The notes beneath the pieces are model-generated. The model searched no databases, had not been told where the DNA came from, and saw only the letters and a list, made by a program, of their open reading frames with translations. This document shows, piece by piece, positions 1 through 6,422 of a stretch of DNA of 16,203 nt; position 1 is the first letter of the stretch, and each line of letters begins with the position of its first letter. Where the stretch lies: contig JADDPV010000006.1 of assembly GCA_016781705.1 (NCBI GenBank), positions 1 to 16,203 on the forward strand. The letters are read 5' to 3'. The position numbers and the translations under genes are program-made. The stretch comes from Rubrobacter sp. (GTDB lineage Bacteria > Actinomycetota > Rubrobacteria > Rubrobacterales > Rubrobacteraceae).

Positions 1-4
1 GCTA

Positions 5-1627
5 CTAGAGTACGGCGACGAGCGTAGCCCAGGCGGCGGTCCAGACGAGGAGCAGAGCCGCGAGCCCCGGCCAACGCTCCTCGGGCAACGCCCACCCCGA
101 GACTGCCGCCGGCACGCACCCGAGGTAGAAGAGCCCGACGAGCCATAAAGTCGCACCGGGTGTCTCGACGGCGGCGATAGACAGCGCGGACGCGGCTTCG
201 GCAACCTTCGTCAGGACGGTAACGAGGAACCCGTTGCAGGCGTTTATGAGGTAGGCGAGGGGAGCGGCGATGCTACCGGCGAGCGTTCCGAGAAGCCCCA
301 AAGTGAGTATCGGGCCGGAGAGCGGCACGGCGATGAGGTTGGTTAGGGGCCCGATCGCGGAGACCTCGCCGAAGCTAACCGCAATGATGGGCATGGTGGC
401 GACCTGGGCGGCCAGTGAAACGGCGAGGAGGTTCGAGAAGATCTCGTTGGGCTTCCGGAAGGGGCGCAGGATAGTCTTCTTTACCAGAGCTAGCAAGGGT
501 TTTCTCAGCAGCAGGATGCCGAAGACGGCGGCGACGGAGAGCTGGAAGCCTGGGTTGTAGAGGAGCAAGGGGTTCCAGGCGAGGACGAGGGCAAGCATGG
601 TGGTCATGAAGTGCAGGGGGGAGAGCTGTCGTCCGAAGAGGGGAGCAGCGAGCACGAACGTCGCCACGACGCCGGCCCGAATCGCCGACGGCGGCGCGCC
701 CGCGATCATGATGTAGAGCCACGCGAGGGCGATCGTGGTGGGGTTGCGGAAGAGCACAGGTACGGCGAACAGGCGTAGGACGAAGTAGATCATGGCCGCC
801 AGAATCGCCACATGCTGGCCACTGATCGCAAGGACGTGCGTGATGCCGCTTCTCCTGAACGCCTCTTCCAGCTCCTCCGGTATCCTCGACTGGTCCCCGA
901 GCACCATCCCCCGCACCACCGACGCCTCTTGGGGCCTCAAGCCATACCCCAAAGAAACGTCGGTCTGGCGGTGGATCCTCCCAACCACCCCCCGCTCCTC
1001 GTCCACCGGCCACGCCCCCGTCGCGTACAAGATCCCCGAGACGTTCTTCGTCTCTAAATAGCGCCCGTAATCGAAGCCGTCCTCACTGACCTCGGGCCGC
1101 GTTAGCTCCCCGTCCACCCGCACTCGGTCCCCGACGCCGAACGGCAGGTCGCCCCCATAGACCTGCACGCCGCCGCCGCGCAAGACCTCACTCTCCTCGT
1201 ACCACAGGTGCTCGACGCGCACGTCCGCCCGGTAGCCGTAGCTCGTCGGGACCGGCGGCGAGTGCACGCGCCCGACCACGACGACCCCCCCCGGCTCGAC
1301 CGCCGCCAGATCCCGCAACGGATCCGGGACCGTAGCGTGCAAGAACGCCACCCCGATCCCGCCCGCTACGAACAGCGGCGAGAAGAGGGCCATTGCCCGC
1401 CACTTTCCAGGGATCAGCCCTTGCCGCAGGGCCACTATCGCAGACGCGGCTAAGCTCGCTAGAAGGAACGCTACGGCGAGCGGCGCCACCATGGTACCCG
1501 CGACGACGCCCAGAGCGAAGAGCAGCGCCCAGAGGTCCAGGCGCACCGGCGGGGAGAGGTCGAGGCCGAGATCACCCGCGGGGGCCTGACCGGTGGCGTG
1601 CCCGGCTCGCGTCTCAAACCTTTGCAA
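5..1627 (-). CDS. comEC: ComEC-type DNA uptake channel, short form without C-terminal hydrolase domain
   Basis: This 540-residue polytopic membrane protein is the predicted channel that passes single-stranded DNA across the cytoplasmic membrane in natural transformation. Hydrophobic segments lie near residues 32-67 and 79-97. An OB-like soluble stretch (VVVVGRV at 115-121) matches the DUF4131 region, and the Competence domain runs from about 230 to 505. Family signatures are LAISGQHV (266-273), PSAIRAGV (313-320), NPGFQLSV (358-365) and LTNLIAVPL (428-436). The start is TTG, overlapping the comEA end by 14 nt, with GGAG about 12 nt upstream; GTG at residue 28 is an alternative. Bacillus ComEC is over 750 residues and ends in a metallo-beta-lactamase-like domain. 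This protein stops just after the last membrane segment, so that domain is absent here. Identity is secure; activity in uptake is inferred. Confidence 0.93.
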   Translation of the reverse strand: MQRFETRAGHATGQAPAGDLGLDLSPPVRLDLWALLFALGVVAGTMVAPLAVAFLLASLAASAIVALRQGLIPGKWRAMALFSPLFVAGGIGVAFLHATVPDPLRDLAAVEPGGVVVVGRVHSPPVPTSYGYRADVRVEHLWYEESEVLRGGGVQVYGGDLPFGVGDRVRVDGELTRPEVSEDGFDYGRYLETKNVSGILYATGAWPVDEERGVVGRIHRQTDVSLGYGLRPQEASVVRGMVLGDQSRIPEELEEAFRRSGITHVLAISGQHVAILAAMIYFVLRLFAVPVLFRNPTTIALAWLYIMIAGAPPSAIRAGVVATFVLAAPLFGRQLSPLHFMTTMLALVLAWNPLLLYNPGFQLSVAAVFGILLLRKPLLALVKKTILRPFRKPNEIFSNLLAVSLAAQVATMPIIAVSFGEVSAIGPLTNLIAVPLSGPILTLGLLGTLAGSIAAPLAYLINACNGFLVTVLTKVAEAASALSIAAVETPGATLWLVGLFYLGCVPAAVSGWALPEERWPGLAALLLVWTAAWATLVAVL

Positions 1628-2036
1628 AGGGTTTGATCTTCTCCAGAGTCTTGGGTCCTATACCCGGTACAGCCTCCAACTCGTCCACACTTCTGAATGA
1701 CCCGTTGGCTTGGCGGTAGGAGATGATCTCCTCGGCGGTCGACGGACCGACTTCCGGCAACTCGTCCAGTTCCTCGGCGTCGGCGGTGTTGATGTCCACC
1801 AGGAGCGGCGTGTTCGCCTCGGCCACAGCTTCGTCAAGCGAGGTGCTGTAGACGACCTTCGGGACCGCCTCCGAGGCGCGCGAGGAGTAGTAAGCGCCGC
1901 CCACGAGCACCAAAACGACGAGGACGCAGACCACGATCTGGGGCCGGTAGCGCACGAAGGGGCTGCGCGAATTCAGACGACCCGACGGGTGGCTCTTGCG
2001 GCCGGTGGTCGCGGTCTCAAAGTCCGGTTGCGTCAA
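1614..2036 (-). CDS. comEA: ComEA-like DNA receptor: one membrane helix plus helix-hairpin-helix pair
   Basis: This 140-residue protein is predicted to bind double-stranded DNA outside the membrane and hand it to ComEC. A basic N-terminus is followed by one membrane helix (about residues 33-50), a short linker, and a C-terminal tandem helix-hairpin-helix domain opening with VDINTADAEEL (80-90). The two hairpins are LPEVGPSTAEEI (93-104) and VPGIGPKTLEKI (123-134). Many Firmicute ComEA proteins carry an SLBB (beta-grasp) domain between helix and HhH; the linker here is only about 30 residues, so that domain is missing. The TTG start is supported by GGGGAG six bases upstream. The gene lies 30 nt after tRNA-Ala and overlaps comEC, so the three may share a transcript. 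Confidence 0.92.
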   Translation of the reverse strand: MTQPDFETATTGRKSHPSGRLNSRSPFVRYRPQIVVCVLVVLVLVGGAYYSSRASEAVPKVVYSTSLDEAVAEANTPLLVDINTADAEELDELPEVGPSTAEEIISYRQANGSFRSVDELEAVPGIGPKTLEKIKPFAKV

Positions 2037-2042
2037 TCGGGG

Positions 2043-2048
2043 CTCCCC
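2043..2048 (-). promoter_or_regulatory. Ribosome binding site of comEA
   Basis: GGGGAG lies six bases before a TTG codon in the short space between tRNA-Ala and comEA. No ATG or GTG in frame is better placed, so this site fixes the comEA start at position 2036. Confidence 0.7.
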
Positions 2049-2066
2049 AAGGACCCTGCGATGGGG

Positions 2067-2139
2067 TGGAGCCGACGGGGCTCGAACCCGTGACCTCCAC
2101 GCTGCCAGCGTGGCGCTCTCCCAACTGAGCTACGGCCCC
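2067..2139 (-). tRNA. tRNA-Ala, anticodon GGC
   Basis: A complete 73-nt cloverleaf can be drawn by hand. The acceptor stem is GGGGCCG with CGGCTCC, the D-arm is GCTC/GAGC, and the anticodon stem CCACG/CGTGG holds loop CTGGCAG with anticodon GGC. The T-arm is ACGGG/CCCGT with loop TTCGAGC. The acceptor has a G3:U70 wobble pair and discriminator A73, the classic identity signals for alanyl-tRNA synthetase. The 3' CCA is not encoded (the genome reads CCC after A73), so it must be added after transcription. A strong promoter sits 12 nt upstream and comEA begins 30 nt downstream. Confidence 0.98.
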
Positions 2140-2151
2140 AAAAGCCCGCTG

Positions 2152-2180
2152 AGTATACGAACGCGAGGGATGAGTGTCAA
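2152..2180 (-). promoter_or_regulatory. Near-consensus housekeeping promoter for tRNA-Ala
   Basis: On the minus strand a perfect -35 box TTGACA (2175-2180) is followed by a 17-nt spacer and a -10 box TATACT (2152-2157, five of six consensus bases). The first tRNA base is 12 nt beyond the -10, so initiation is expected around 2145 with a leader of a few bases. It lies between the rsfS stop and the tRNA. I see no terminator between the tRNA and comEA, so it may also feed comEA-comEC. Confidence 0.9.
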
Positions 2181-2182
2181 CG

Positions 2183-2206
2183 TAGCGGCCGGAGCTGCGG
2201 CTGCTA
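2183..2206 (-). terminator. Hairpin at the rsfS stop codon, possible weak terminator
   Basis: Read on the minus strand, TAGCAGCC pairs with GGCCGCTA around an 8-nt loop, giving seven pairs and one A.C mismatch. The first three bases are the rsfS stop codon. No T-tract follows, so it is not a canonical intrinsic terminator. Its place just before the tRNA promoter suggests it could separate the two transcription units. The role is inferred from position. Confidence 0.3.
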
Positions 2207-2533
2207 CTCCTTCCAGTGTTCTTGCGGCGCGCCGCGCCAGAGGGATTCGAGGCGGTAGTAGTCGCGAGCCTCGTCGGTGAAGACGTGGACGACGACATCG
2301 AGGTAGTCCAGGCTGATCCAGGCCGACCCCTCGTCGTAGCGGCGCGAGCGCGGCCTGAAGCCCGCCTCGTTCATCTTCTCCAGGACCTCCTCCACGACGC
2401 GCCTGACCTGCCGGTCGGTCCCGGCGCTGGCCACGACGAAGTAGTCCGTGTAGGAGACGGCCTCCCTCAAGTCTATGACGACGACGTCCCGGGCGAACAT
2501 GCCTGCCGCCGCCCGGGCGGCGGTCTCCGCCAT
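2204..2533 (-). CDS. rsfS: Ribosomal silencing factor RsfS (YbeB/Iojap family)
   Basis: The family factor binds ribosomal protein L14 and blocks joining of the 30S and 50S subunits when nutrients run low. The 109-residue protein shows the family core: DLREAVSYTDYFVVASAGTD (residues 21-40), then VEEVLEKMNEAGFRPRSRRYDEG, and SAWISLDYLDVVVHVF (70-85), ending with a DEARDYYRLESLW-type motif. Start: ATG at 2533 has AGGAG 12 nt upstream, a little far. In-frame GTG codons upstream, including one at 2629, would add up to about 32 residues without a recognisable domain. The gene follows nadD after a 125-nt gap. The nadD-rsfS pairing is very common; the yqeK gene found between them in Bacillus is absent. 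Confidence 0.92.
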   Translation of the reverse strand: MAETAARAAAGMFARDVVVIDLREAVSYTDYFVVASAGTDRQVRRVVEEVLEKMNEAGFRPRSRRYDEGSAWISLDYLDVVVHVFTDEARDYYRLESLWRGAPQEHWKE

Positions 2534-2625
2534 GTGCCGTGTGATCTCCTGCCCGCTGCTCCGGACCTCGCCCACGAAACCTTCGTCCTCGCGCGGACTC
2601 CCACGCGCCGCCGAGTCCTCGCCCC

Positions 2626-2660
2626 TCACGAAACGACCATCCTTTTCAAACTCCCCTCCT
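2626..2660 (-). promoter_or_regulatory. Strong Shine-Dalgarno sequence with four-codon ORF in the nadD-rsfS gap
   Basis: Overlapping the nadD stop, the minus strand reads AGGAGGGGAG (2651-2660), then ten bases, then ATG GTC GTT TCG TGA (2626-2640). The ATG is not in the rsfS frame and encodes only four residues. In-frame rsfS GTG codons lie further down, one at 2629. The site may load ribosomes for a leader peptide, serve a longer RsfS, or be a chance match. I see nothing else in this 125-nt gap. Confidence 0.3.
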
Positions 2661-3294
2661 AAGCTCGCTCGACCGCACTTTTTCCCGCACCATACAACCC
2701 CCTGTCCGCTATTAGATCTCGTACTCCGTCCGGCACGAGGTACCGGACGCTCCCGCCCTCGGCCAACCTCCGGCGAATACCCGTCGAGGAGATGTCCACC
2801 CGCGTACACTCCACGGGCACTATCCTGTCGAAGTTCTTCAACGCGGCGGCAAGGTGGTCGAGGTTGGAGACGTCGTACCCCGGCCTCGTCGCCGCCACCA
2901 TGCGCGCCTGCGCGAGCAGCGCGTCCGGTTGCTTCCAGGAGAGCAGATTCGATACCTCGTCCGCCCCGCTGATAAAGAACCACTCGTCGCCCTCGTGCTT
3001 CTCTTTCACCAGCGGCACGGTCTCGACGCTGTACATCGTCCGTCCGGCGTCCACCTCGACGCGGTCCAGCACGAAGCGCCGGTTGCCCCGAACCGCCCTC
3101 TCGACCATCTCGAAGCGGTCTTCGGCGGACGCCTTGACGGTGTGTGCCTCCTTGTGCGGCGGCACGCCGCCAGGAACGAAGACGACGCACGCGAGTTCCA
3201 GAGCCTCGGCGACCTGCTCCGCGATGATGAGGTGCCCCTGGTGGATGGGGTCGAACGTCCCGCCGAAGATGCCGACCCTCTTCGGGGCCCTCAC
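2659..3294 (-). CDS. nadD: Nicotinate-nucleotide adenylyltransferase NadD
   Basis: NadD joins nicotinate mononucleotide and ATP to form deamido-NAD in the cytoplasm, a required step of NAD synthesis. The 211-residue length is normal. The nucleotidyltransferase signature GGTFDPIHQGH is at 11-21, PPHK at 45-48, a GADE segment at 110-113, and ISSTGIR at 168-174, matching the conserved ISSTxIR motif of the family. The start is GTG at 3294, whose bases overlap the obg stop as GTGA; the longer open frame upstream runs inside obg and has no family match. The four-base overlap implies translational coupling with obg, the usual partner in this cluster. Confidence 0.96.
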   Translation of the reverse strand: MRAPKRVGIFGGTFDPIHQGHLIIAEQVAEALELACVVFVPGGVPPHKEAHTVKASAEDRFEMVERAVRGNRRFVLDRVEVDAGRTMYSVETVPLVKEKHEGDEWFFISGADEVSNLLSWKQPDALLAQARMVAATRPGYDVSNLDHLAAALKNFDRIVPVECTRVDISSTGIRRRLAEGGSVRYLVPDGVRDLIADRGLYGAGKSAVERA

Positions 3295-4544
3295 CGGAAG
3301 TCGAACTCCACCGCGCCGATCCTCACCTCGTCGCCGGGCTCGGCCCCCGCCCTCCTGAGCGCCGCCACGACCCCCGACTTCTCCAGCGAACGCTGGAAGT
3401 GCTCGACGCCCTCCGGGCTCTCCCAATCCGTCTTGAGCGCCAACCGCTCCACGTCCTCGCCCGAAACCTCGTACGAACCGTCCTCCGCCCTCTCGACGTG
3501 CAACCCCTTCCACGACGGCCGGAAAACGCGGTGCTTCCGGCCACCGTTCGCCGCCGCTGTCCCGGTCATCTCCCGTGCGCTCAATTCCCGCAGGCGCTCC
3601 TCGAGGAGGTCGCGCAGCTCGCCCACGCCCTCGCCGGTCAGCGCCGAGACCTGCAGGGCTTCGGGGAATGCCTCGCGCAGGTACGCGCGCAGCTCTTCGT
3701 CGAGGACGTCCACCTTGTTGAGGACGACGACGGACGGCTTCCCGGCGAGCCCGGCGGCGTGAAGCTCGGTACGCAGGGTGGCCTCGGAGCCCTCGGGATC
3801 CTCGGCGGCGTCGAGGACGAGGACGAGGAGGCGTGCCCGGGCGATGTGGCGCAGGAAACGGTTGCCCAGGCCACGGCCCGCGCTGGCGCCCTGGATCAGG
3901 CCGGGTATGTCCGCGACGACGAAGGGTTCCCGGTAGGTCTTGTGGTCTACGACGCCGAGGCCCGGAGAGAGCGTCGTGAACGGATAATCCCCGACCTTCG
4001 GCCGCGCGGCGCTCACAGAGCGCAACAGCGAGGACTTACCGGCGTTCGGTAGGCCGACGAGCCCGACGTCCGAGAGGACGCGCAGCTCCAGGCGCAGTTC
4101 TTTTTCCTCGCCGGGCAGGCCCCTCTCTCGGAAGGCCGGGGCCTGGCGGGTGGAGGTGGCGAATGAGGCGTTGCCCCGGCCGCCCTCGCCGCCCTTCGCG
4201 GCCACGAGCTCCTGTCCGTCTTCGGAGAGGTCGGCGAGCAGACCGTCCTCGTCGTGGACGAGGGTCCCGACCGGGACCTCGACGACCACGCTCTCGCCCC
4301 GCTCGCCGGCGCGGTTGTTCCCCGAGCCGTGACGTCCGCGCTTCGCCGAGATCACGTTCCGGTGCGCGTGTGGCTCCAGCGTCTGGAGGTCTTCGGTGGC
4401 GCGCAGGATCACGGCTCCCCCGTCGCCGCCGCGTCCGCCGTCGGGGCCGCCGCGTGGCTTGTACTTCTCGCGGTTGAAGGAGACGCTGCCGTCGCCGCCC
4501 GCACCCGCGCGCACGACGAACCGGGCTTCATCGACGAACTGCAA
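3291..4544 (-). CDS. obg: Obg/CgtA ribosome-associated GTPase
   Basis: This essential GTPase acts in late 50S assembly and links to stress signalling. The 417 residues contain three domains. The glycine-rich Obg fold covers about 1-158, with runs such as RGGPDGGRGGDGG (31-43). The G domain is about 159-325, with G1 GLPNAGKS (164-171), switch I YPFTT (187-191), G3 DIPGLIQGA (212-220), G4 NKVD (276-279) and G5 SALTGEG (300-306). The C-terminal OCT domain is about 338-417. The start is TTG at 4544, giving MQFVDEARF, which matches the MFVDE opening of the family. The ribosome binding site is weak (a G-run about 12 nt upstream). It follows rpmA after 31 nt and overlaps nadD by four bases. Confidence 0.97.
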   Translation of the reverse strand: MQFVDEARFVVRAGAGGDGSVSFNREKYKPRGGPDGGRGGDGGAVILRATEDLQTLEPHAHRNVISAKRGRHGSGNNRAGERGESVVVEVPVGTLVHDEDGLLADLSEDGQELVAAKGGEGGRGNASFATSTRQAPAFRERGLPGEEKELRLELRVLSDVGLVGLPNAGKSSLLRSVSAARPKVGDYPFTTLSPGLGVVDHKTYREPFVVADIPGLIQGASAGRGLGNRFLRHIARARLLVLVLDAAEDPEGSEATLRTELHAAGLAGKPSVVVLNKVDVLDEELRAYLREAFPEALQVSALTGEGVGELRDLLEERLRELSAREMTGTAAANGGRKHRVFRPSWKGLHVERAEDGSYEVSGEDVERLALKTDWESPEGVEHFQRSLEKSGVVAALRRAGAEPGDEVRIGAVEFDFR

Positions 4545-4575
4545 CGGGGCTACGGACCCCCCGGCGCGAGAGGGT

Positions 4576-4851
4576 TCAGGCCGAAGCCTCCAGTGCCTCC
4601 GCGACCTCAACGACGTTCGCGACGCTCTTGCCGCGCGACTTGTCGAAGCTCACCCGGCCGGAGATTTTCGCGAAGAGGGTATCGTCGGAGCCCTTGCCGA
4701 CGTTCAGACCCGGGTGGACCTTCGTCCCGCGCTGCCTGACGATGATGCTGCCGGCCGAGACCAGCTGGCCACCGTATCTCTTCACGCCGAGCCGCTTGCC
4801 GGCGGTGTCGCGGCCGTTCTTCGACGAACCGCCACCTTTCTTAGACGCCAT
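4576..4851 (-). CDS. rpmA: 50S ribosomal protein L27
   Basis: L27 sits near the peptidyl transferase centre of the large subunit. The 91-residue protein begins MASKKGGGSSKNGRD and continues with the L27 core, including KRYGGQLVSAGSIIVRQRGT and the HPGLNVGKGSDDTLFA region. There is no N-terminal extension of the kind removed by the Prp protease in Firmicutes, and no prp (ysxB) gene lies between rplU and rpmA. The ATG is preceded by GGAGG at nine bases and begins one base after the rplU stop (TAG T ATG), so the two genes are translated together. Confidence 0.98.
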   Translation of the reverse strand: MASKKGGGSSKNGRDTAGKRLGVKRYGGQLVSAGSIIVRQRGTKVHPGLNVGKGSDDTLFAKISGRVSFDKSRGKSVANVVEVAEALEASA

Positions 4852-4852
4852 A

Positions 4853-5149
4853 CTATGAGACCTCCAGAACCTTGATGCGGGTCCGCCGCTGGCGGTGCCC
4901 GGTCTTCTTGCGGTACGTCTTCTTCGACTTGTACTTGTACACCTGAATCTTCTCGCCCTTCAAGTGCTCGAGAATCTCCACCCTGGCCGTCTTGTCGGCG
5001 GACAGGTCGAAGCTCCCGTCGCCATCCGCGACGAACGAAACCGGCACCTCCACCGAGTCGCCGACGTCCCCAGCCAGACGATCCACGACTAGCTCGCCAC
5101 CCTCGCCCGCCCTGTACTGCTTACCACTGACCTTTATCACTGCAAACAC
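4853..5149 (-). CDS. rplU: 50S ribosomal protein L21
   Basis: L21 binds 23S rRNA in the large subunit. The 98-residue protein reads VFAVIKVSGKQYRAGEG at its start, matching the family opening MYAVIKTGGKQYR, and ends with the basic segment KSKKTYRKKTGHRQRRTRIKV. The GTG start at 5149 is set by AGGAG eight bases upstream; an in-frame ATG about 40 bases earlier would add residues outside the family. It is the first gene of the rplU-rpmA-obg-nadD-rsfS group, preceded by the gap after rodA, which holds a promoter-like -10 and a hairpin. Confidence 0.97.
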   Translation of the reverse strand: MFAVIKVSGKQYRAGEGGELVVDRLAGDVGDSVEVPVSFVADGDGSFDLSADKTARVEILEHLKGEKIQVYKYKSKKTYRKKTGHRQRRTRIKVLEVS

Positions 5150-5157
5150 GACAATCG

Positions 5158-5162
5158 CTCCT
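5158..5162 (-). promoter_or_regulatory. Ribosome binding site of rplU
   Basis: AGGAG lies eight bases before the GTG start of rplU. It selects GTG at 5149 over the in-frame ATG further upstream. Confidence 0.75.
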
Positions 5163-5183
5163 GAACTCTCCTTCGAACGAACG

Positions 5184-5202
5184 GGCACGCGTAAGGCATG
5201 CC
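5184..5202 (-). other. Hairpin in the rplU leader
   Basis: On the minus strand GGCATG pairs with CGTGCC (six pairs, one of them G:U) around loop CCTTACG, within the presumed 5' leader about 35-53 nt before the rplU start. Leaders of ribosomal protein genes, including rplU in Firmicutes, can bind their own product. Whether this hairpin does so is not shown. Confidence 0.3.
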
Positions 5203-5218
5203 ACGGTCTTGACGACCC

Positions 5219-5247
5219 AGTATAACCGCCCCAAGCCCCTCCGGCCA
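5219..5247 (-). promoter_or_regulatory. Possible promoter of the rplU group
   Basis: The minus strand has a -10 box TATACT (5219-5224), identical to that of the tRNA-Ala promoter. Seventeen bases upstream is TGGCCG (5242-5247), which matches only three of six -35 consensus bases. The site lies in the 118-nt rodA-rplU gap, the second longest in the window. Initiation would be near 5212, giving a leader of about 62 nt. Confidence 0.4.
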
Positions 5248-5267
5248 GTCGCGGGCCGCCTTCTCTA

Positions 5268-6422
5268 CTACAGCGTCGCTCCCTTGAAACCTTCGAGCTT
5301 CGAGCGGATGGCGATGCCCTGGAGGAGGCCCAAAGCGATCACGCTGACCACCAGGCTGCTGCGCCCGTAGCTGACGAACGGCAGCGGGATGCCGGTGACC
5401 GGCATGATGCCCATCGTCATCCCGACGTTCACGAAGACGTGGAACAAGAAGATCGTGGCGACACCCACCGCGATGAGGACCCCGAAGCGGTCTTTGGCGA
5501 CGGTCGCGACGCGGAGCATGCGCCAGACCAGGACGAAGAACAGCGCCAGCAACACGAGCCCGCCAACAAACCCGAGCTTCTCGGCGATGTTGGAGAAAAT
5601 GAAGTCGGTGTGGTCCTCGGGCAGGAAGCCCAGCTTCGAGAGCGTCGTCGCCTCCATCCCCTTGCCGGTCATGCCACCCGAGCCTATCGCCATCTTCGAT
5701 TGCAGGACCTGGTAACCCACGTCGGTCGCGCCCGCCGGGTCGAGGAAGGCGGTCAAGCGGGCGATCTGGTACTCCTCGAGGATGCCGAACCTCACGGCGA
5801 GAGCGAAGGAGAGGACCCCCGAAAGAGCGAGCAGCCCGAGCTGGTAGAGTCTCGCCCCCCCGATAAACGCGACGGTGAAGAACACCGCTCCAAAGACGAG
5901 CGCCGTCCCGAGGTCCGGCTGGGAGAAGACGAGCAGGGCCGGTAAGGAGAGGATGCCCAAAGACTTGAGGAACACCCTGTTATCGCTCGCACGGTTGTCG
6001 GCGAAGTAGCCGGCGAGCACGACGACCATGAGGAGCTTAGCGAACTCCGAGGGCTGCACCTGCACGGGGCCTACGTCTATCCACCGCTGAGCGCCTTTTG
6101 CCTCGTCGCCGGTGATCGCGACGGCCAGCAGCATGACCACGACGGACCCGTAGACGATCTTCAAGTATGGGCGCGCTCTCTTGTAGTCCACGATCGCGAG
6201 CGGTACCGCCACAACGAGCCCCGCGACGAAGCCCATCGCCTGGTTCATGGCCAGGGTGTAGGACTGCTCGGGGGTCGTACCGGCGAAGTAGACCGCCACG
6301 ATGCCGAAGGCCGTGAGCCCCAGGGCGGCGAGGAGCAGCACCGGGTCCATCGCCCGCAACCACCCCAGGGTGCCCACCTCGCTGACGCTTACGCCCGCCC
6401 TCCTGCTCAAACTGCTGCTCAA
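5268..6422 (-). CDS. rodA: RodA, SEDS-family peptidoglycan glycosyltransferase
   Basis: RodA polymerises lipid II into glycan strands for lateral wall growth, normally with a class B penicillin-binding protein and MreBCD. The 384-residue protein is polytopic, with about ten hydrophobic segments. SEDS landmarks are KGAQRWI (109-115), QPSEFAK (123-129), FSQPDLGTA (166-174), GFLPEDHTDFIFS (265-277) and MPVTGIPLPFVSYG (340-353). The motif usually reading SYGGSS is SYGRSS here (351-356). FtsW has the same fold; RodA is chosen because the gene abuts mreBCD. The start is TTG, sharing TTGA with the mreD stop, so translation is probably coupled; TTG at codon 5 is an alternative. No transpeptidase gene lies between mreD and rodA. 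Confidence 0.93.
   Translation of the reverse strand: MSSSLSRRAGVSVSEVGTLGWLRAMDPVLLLAALGLTAFGIVAVYFAGTTPEQSYTLAMNQAMGFVAGLVVAVPLAIVDYKRARPYLKIVYGSVVVMLLAVAITGDEAKGAQRWIDVGPVQVQPSEFAKLLMVVVLAGYFADNRASDNRVFLKSLGILSLPALLVFSQPDLGTALVFGAVFFTVAFIGGARLYQLGLLALSGVLSFALAVRFGILEEYQIARLTAFLDPAGATDVGYQVLQSKMAIGSGGMTGKGMEATTLSKLGFLPEDHTDFIFSNIAEKLGFVGGLVLLALFFVLVWRMLRVATVAKDRFGVLIAVGVATIFLFHVFVNVGMTMGIMPVTGIPLPFVSYGRSSLVVSVIALGLLQGIAIRSKLEGFKGATL

Noticed and set aside
375..1013. 212-codon minus-strand frame inside comEC
   Set aside because: It is a shifted reading of comEC with arginine- and proline-rich composition and no membrane pattern.
2067..2139. The tRNA-Ala as a possible attachment site for an integrated element
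   Set aside because: No integrase gene, no repeat of the tRNA 3' end nearby, and the flanks are conserved housekeeping genes.
2534..3190. Long N-terminal extension of rsfS running back into nadD
   Set aside because: The extension overlaps nadD, which is certain, and carries no RsfS-like sequence. The family-type start is at 2533.
3295..3513. N-terminal extension of nadD inside obg
   Set aside because: The NadD signature begins a few residues after GTG 3294, and the upstream frame lies inside the Obg C-terminal domain.
5237..5262. CGGCC/GGCCG hairpin after rodA as a terminator
   Set aside because: Only five pairs with a seven-base loop and no T-tract. It also lies at or before the likely rplU promoter; not convincing.
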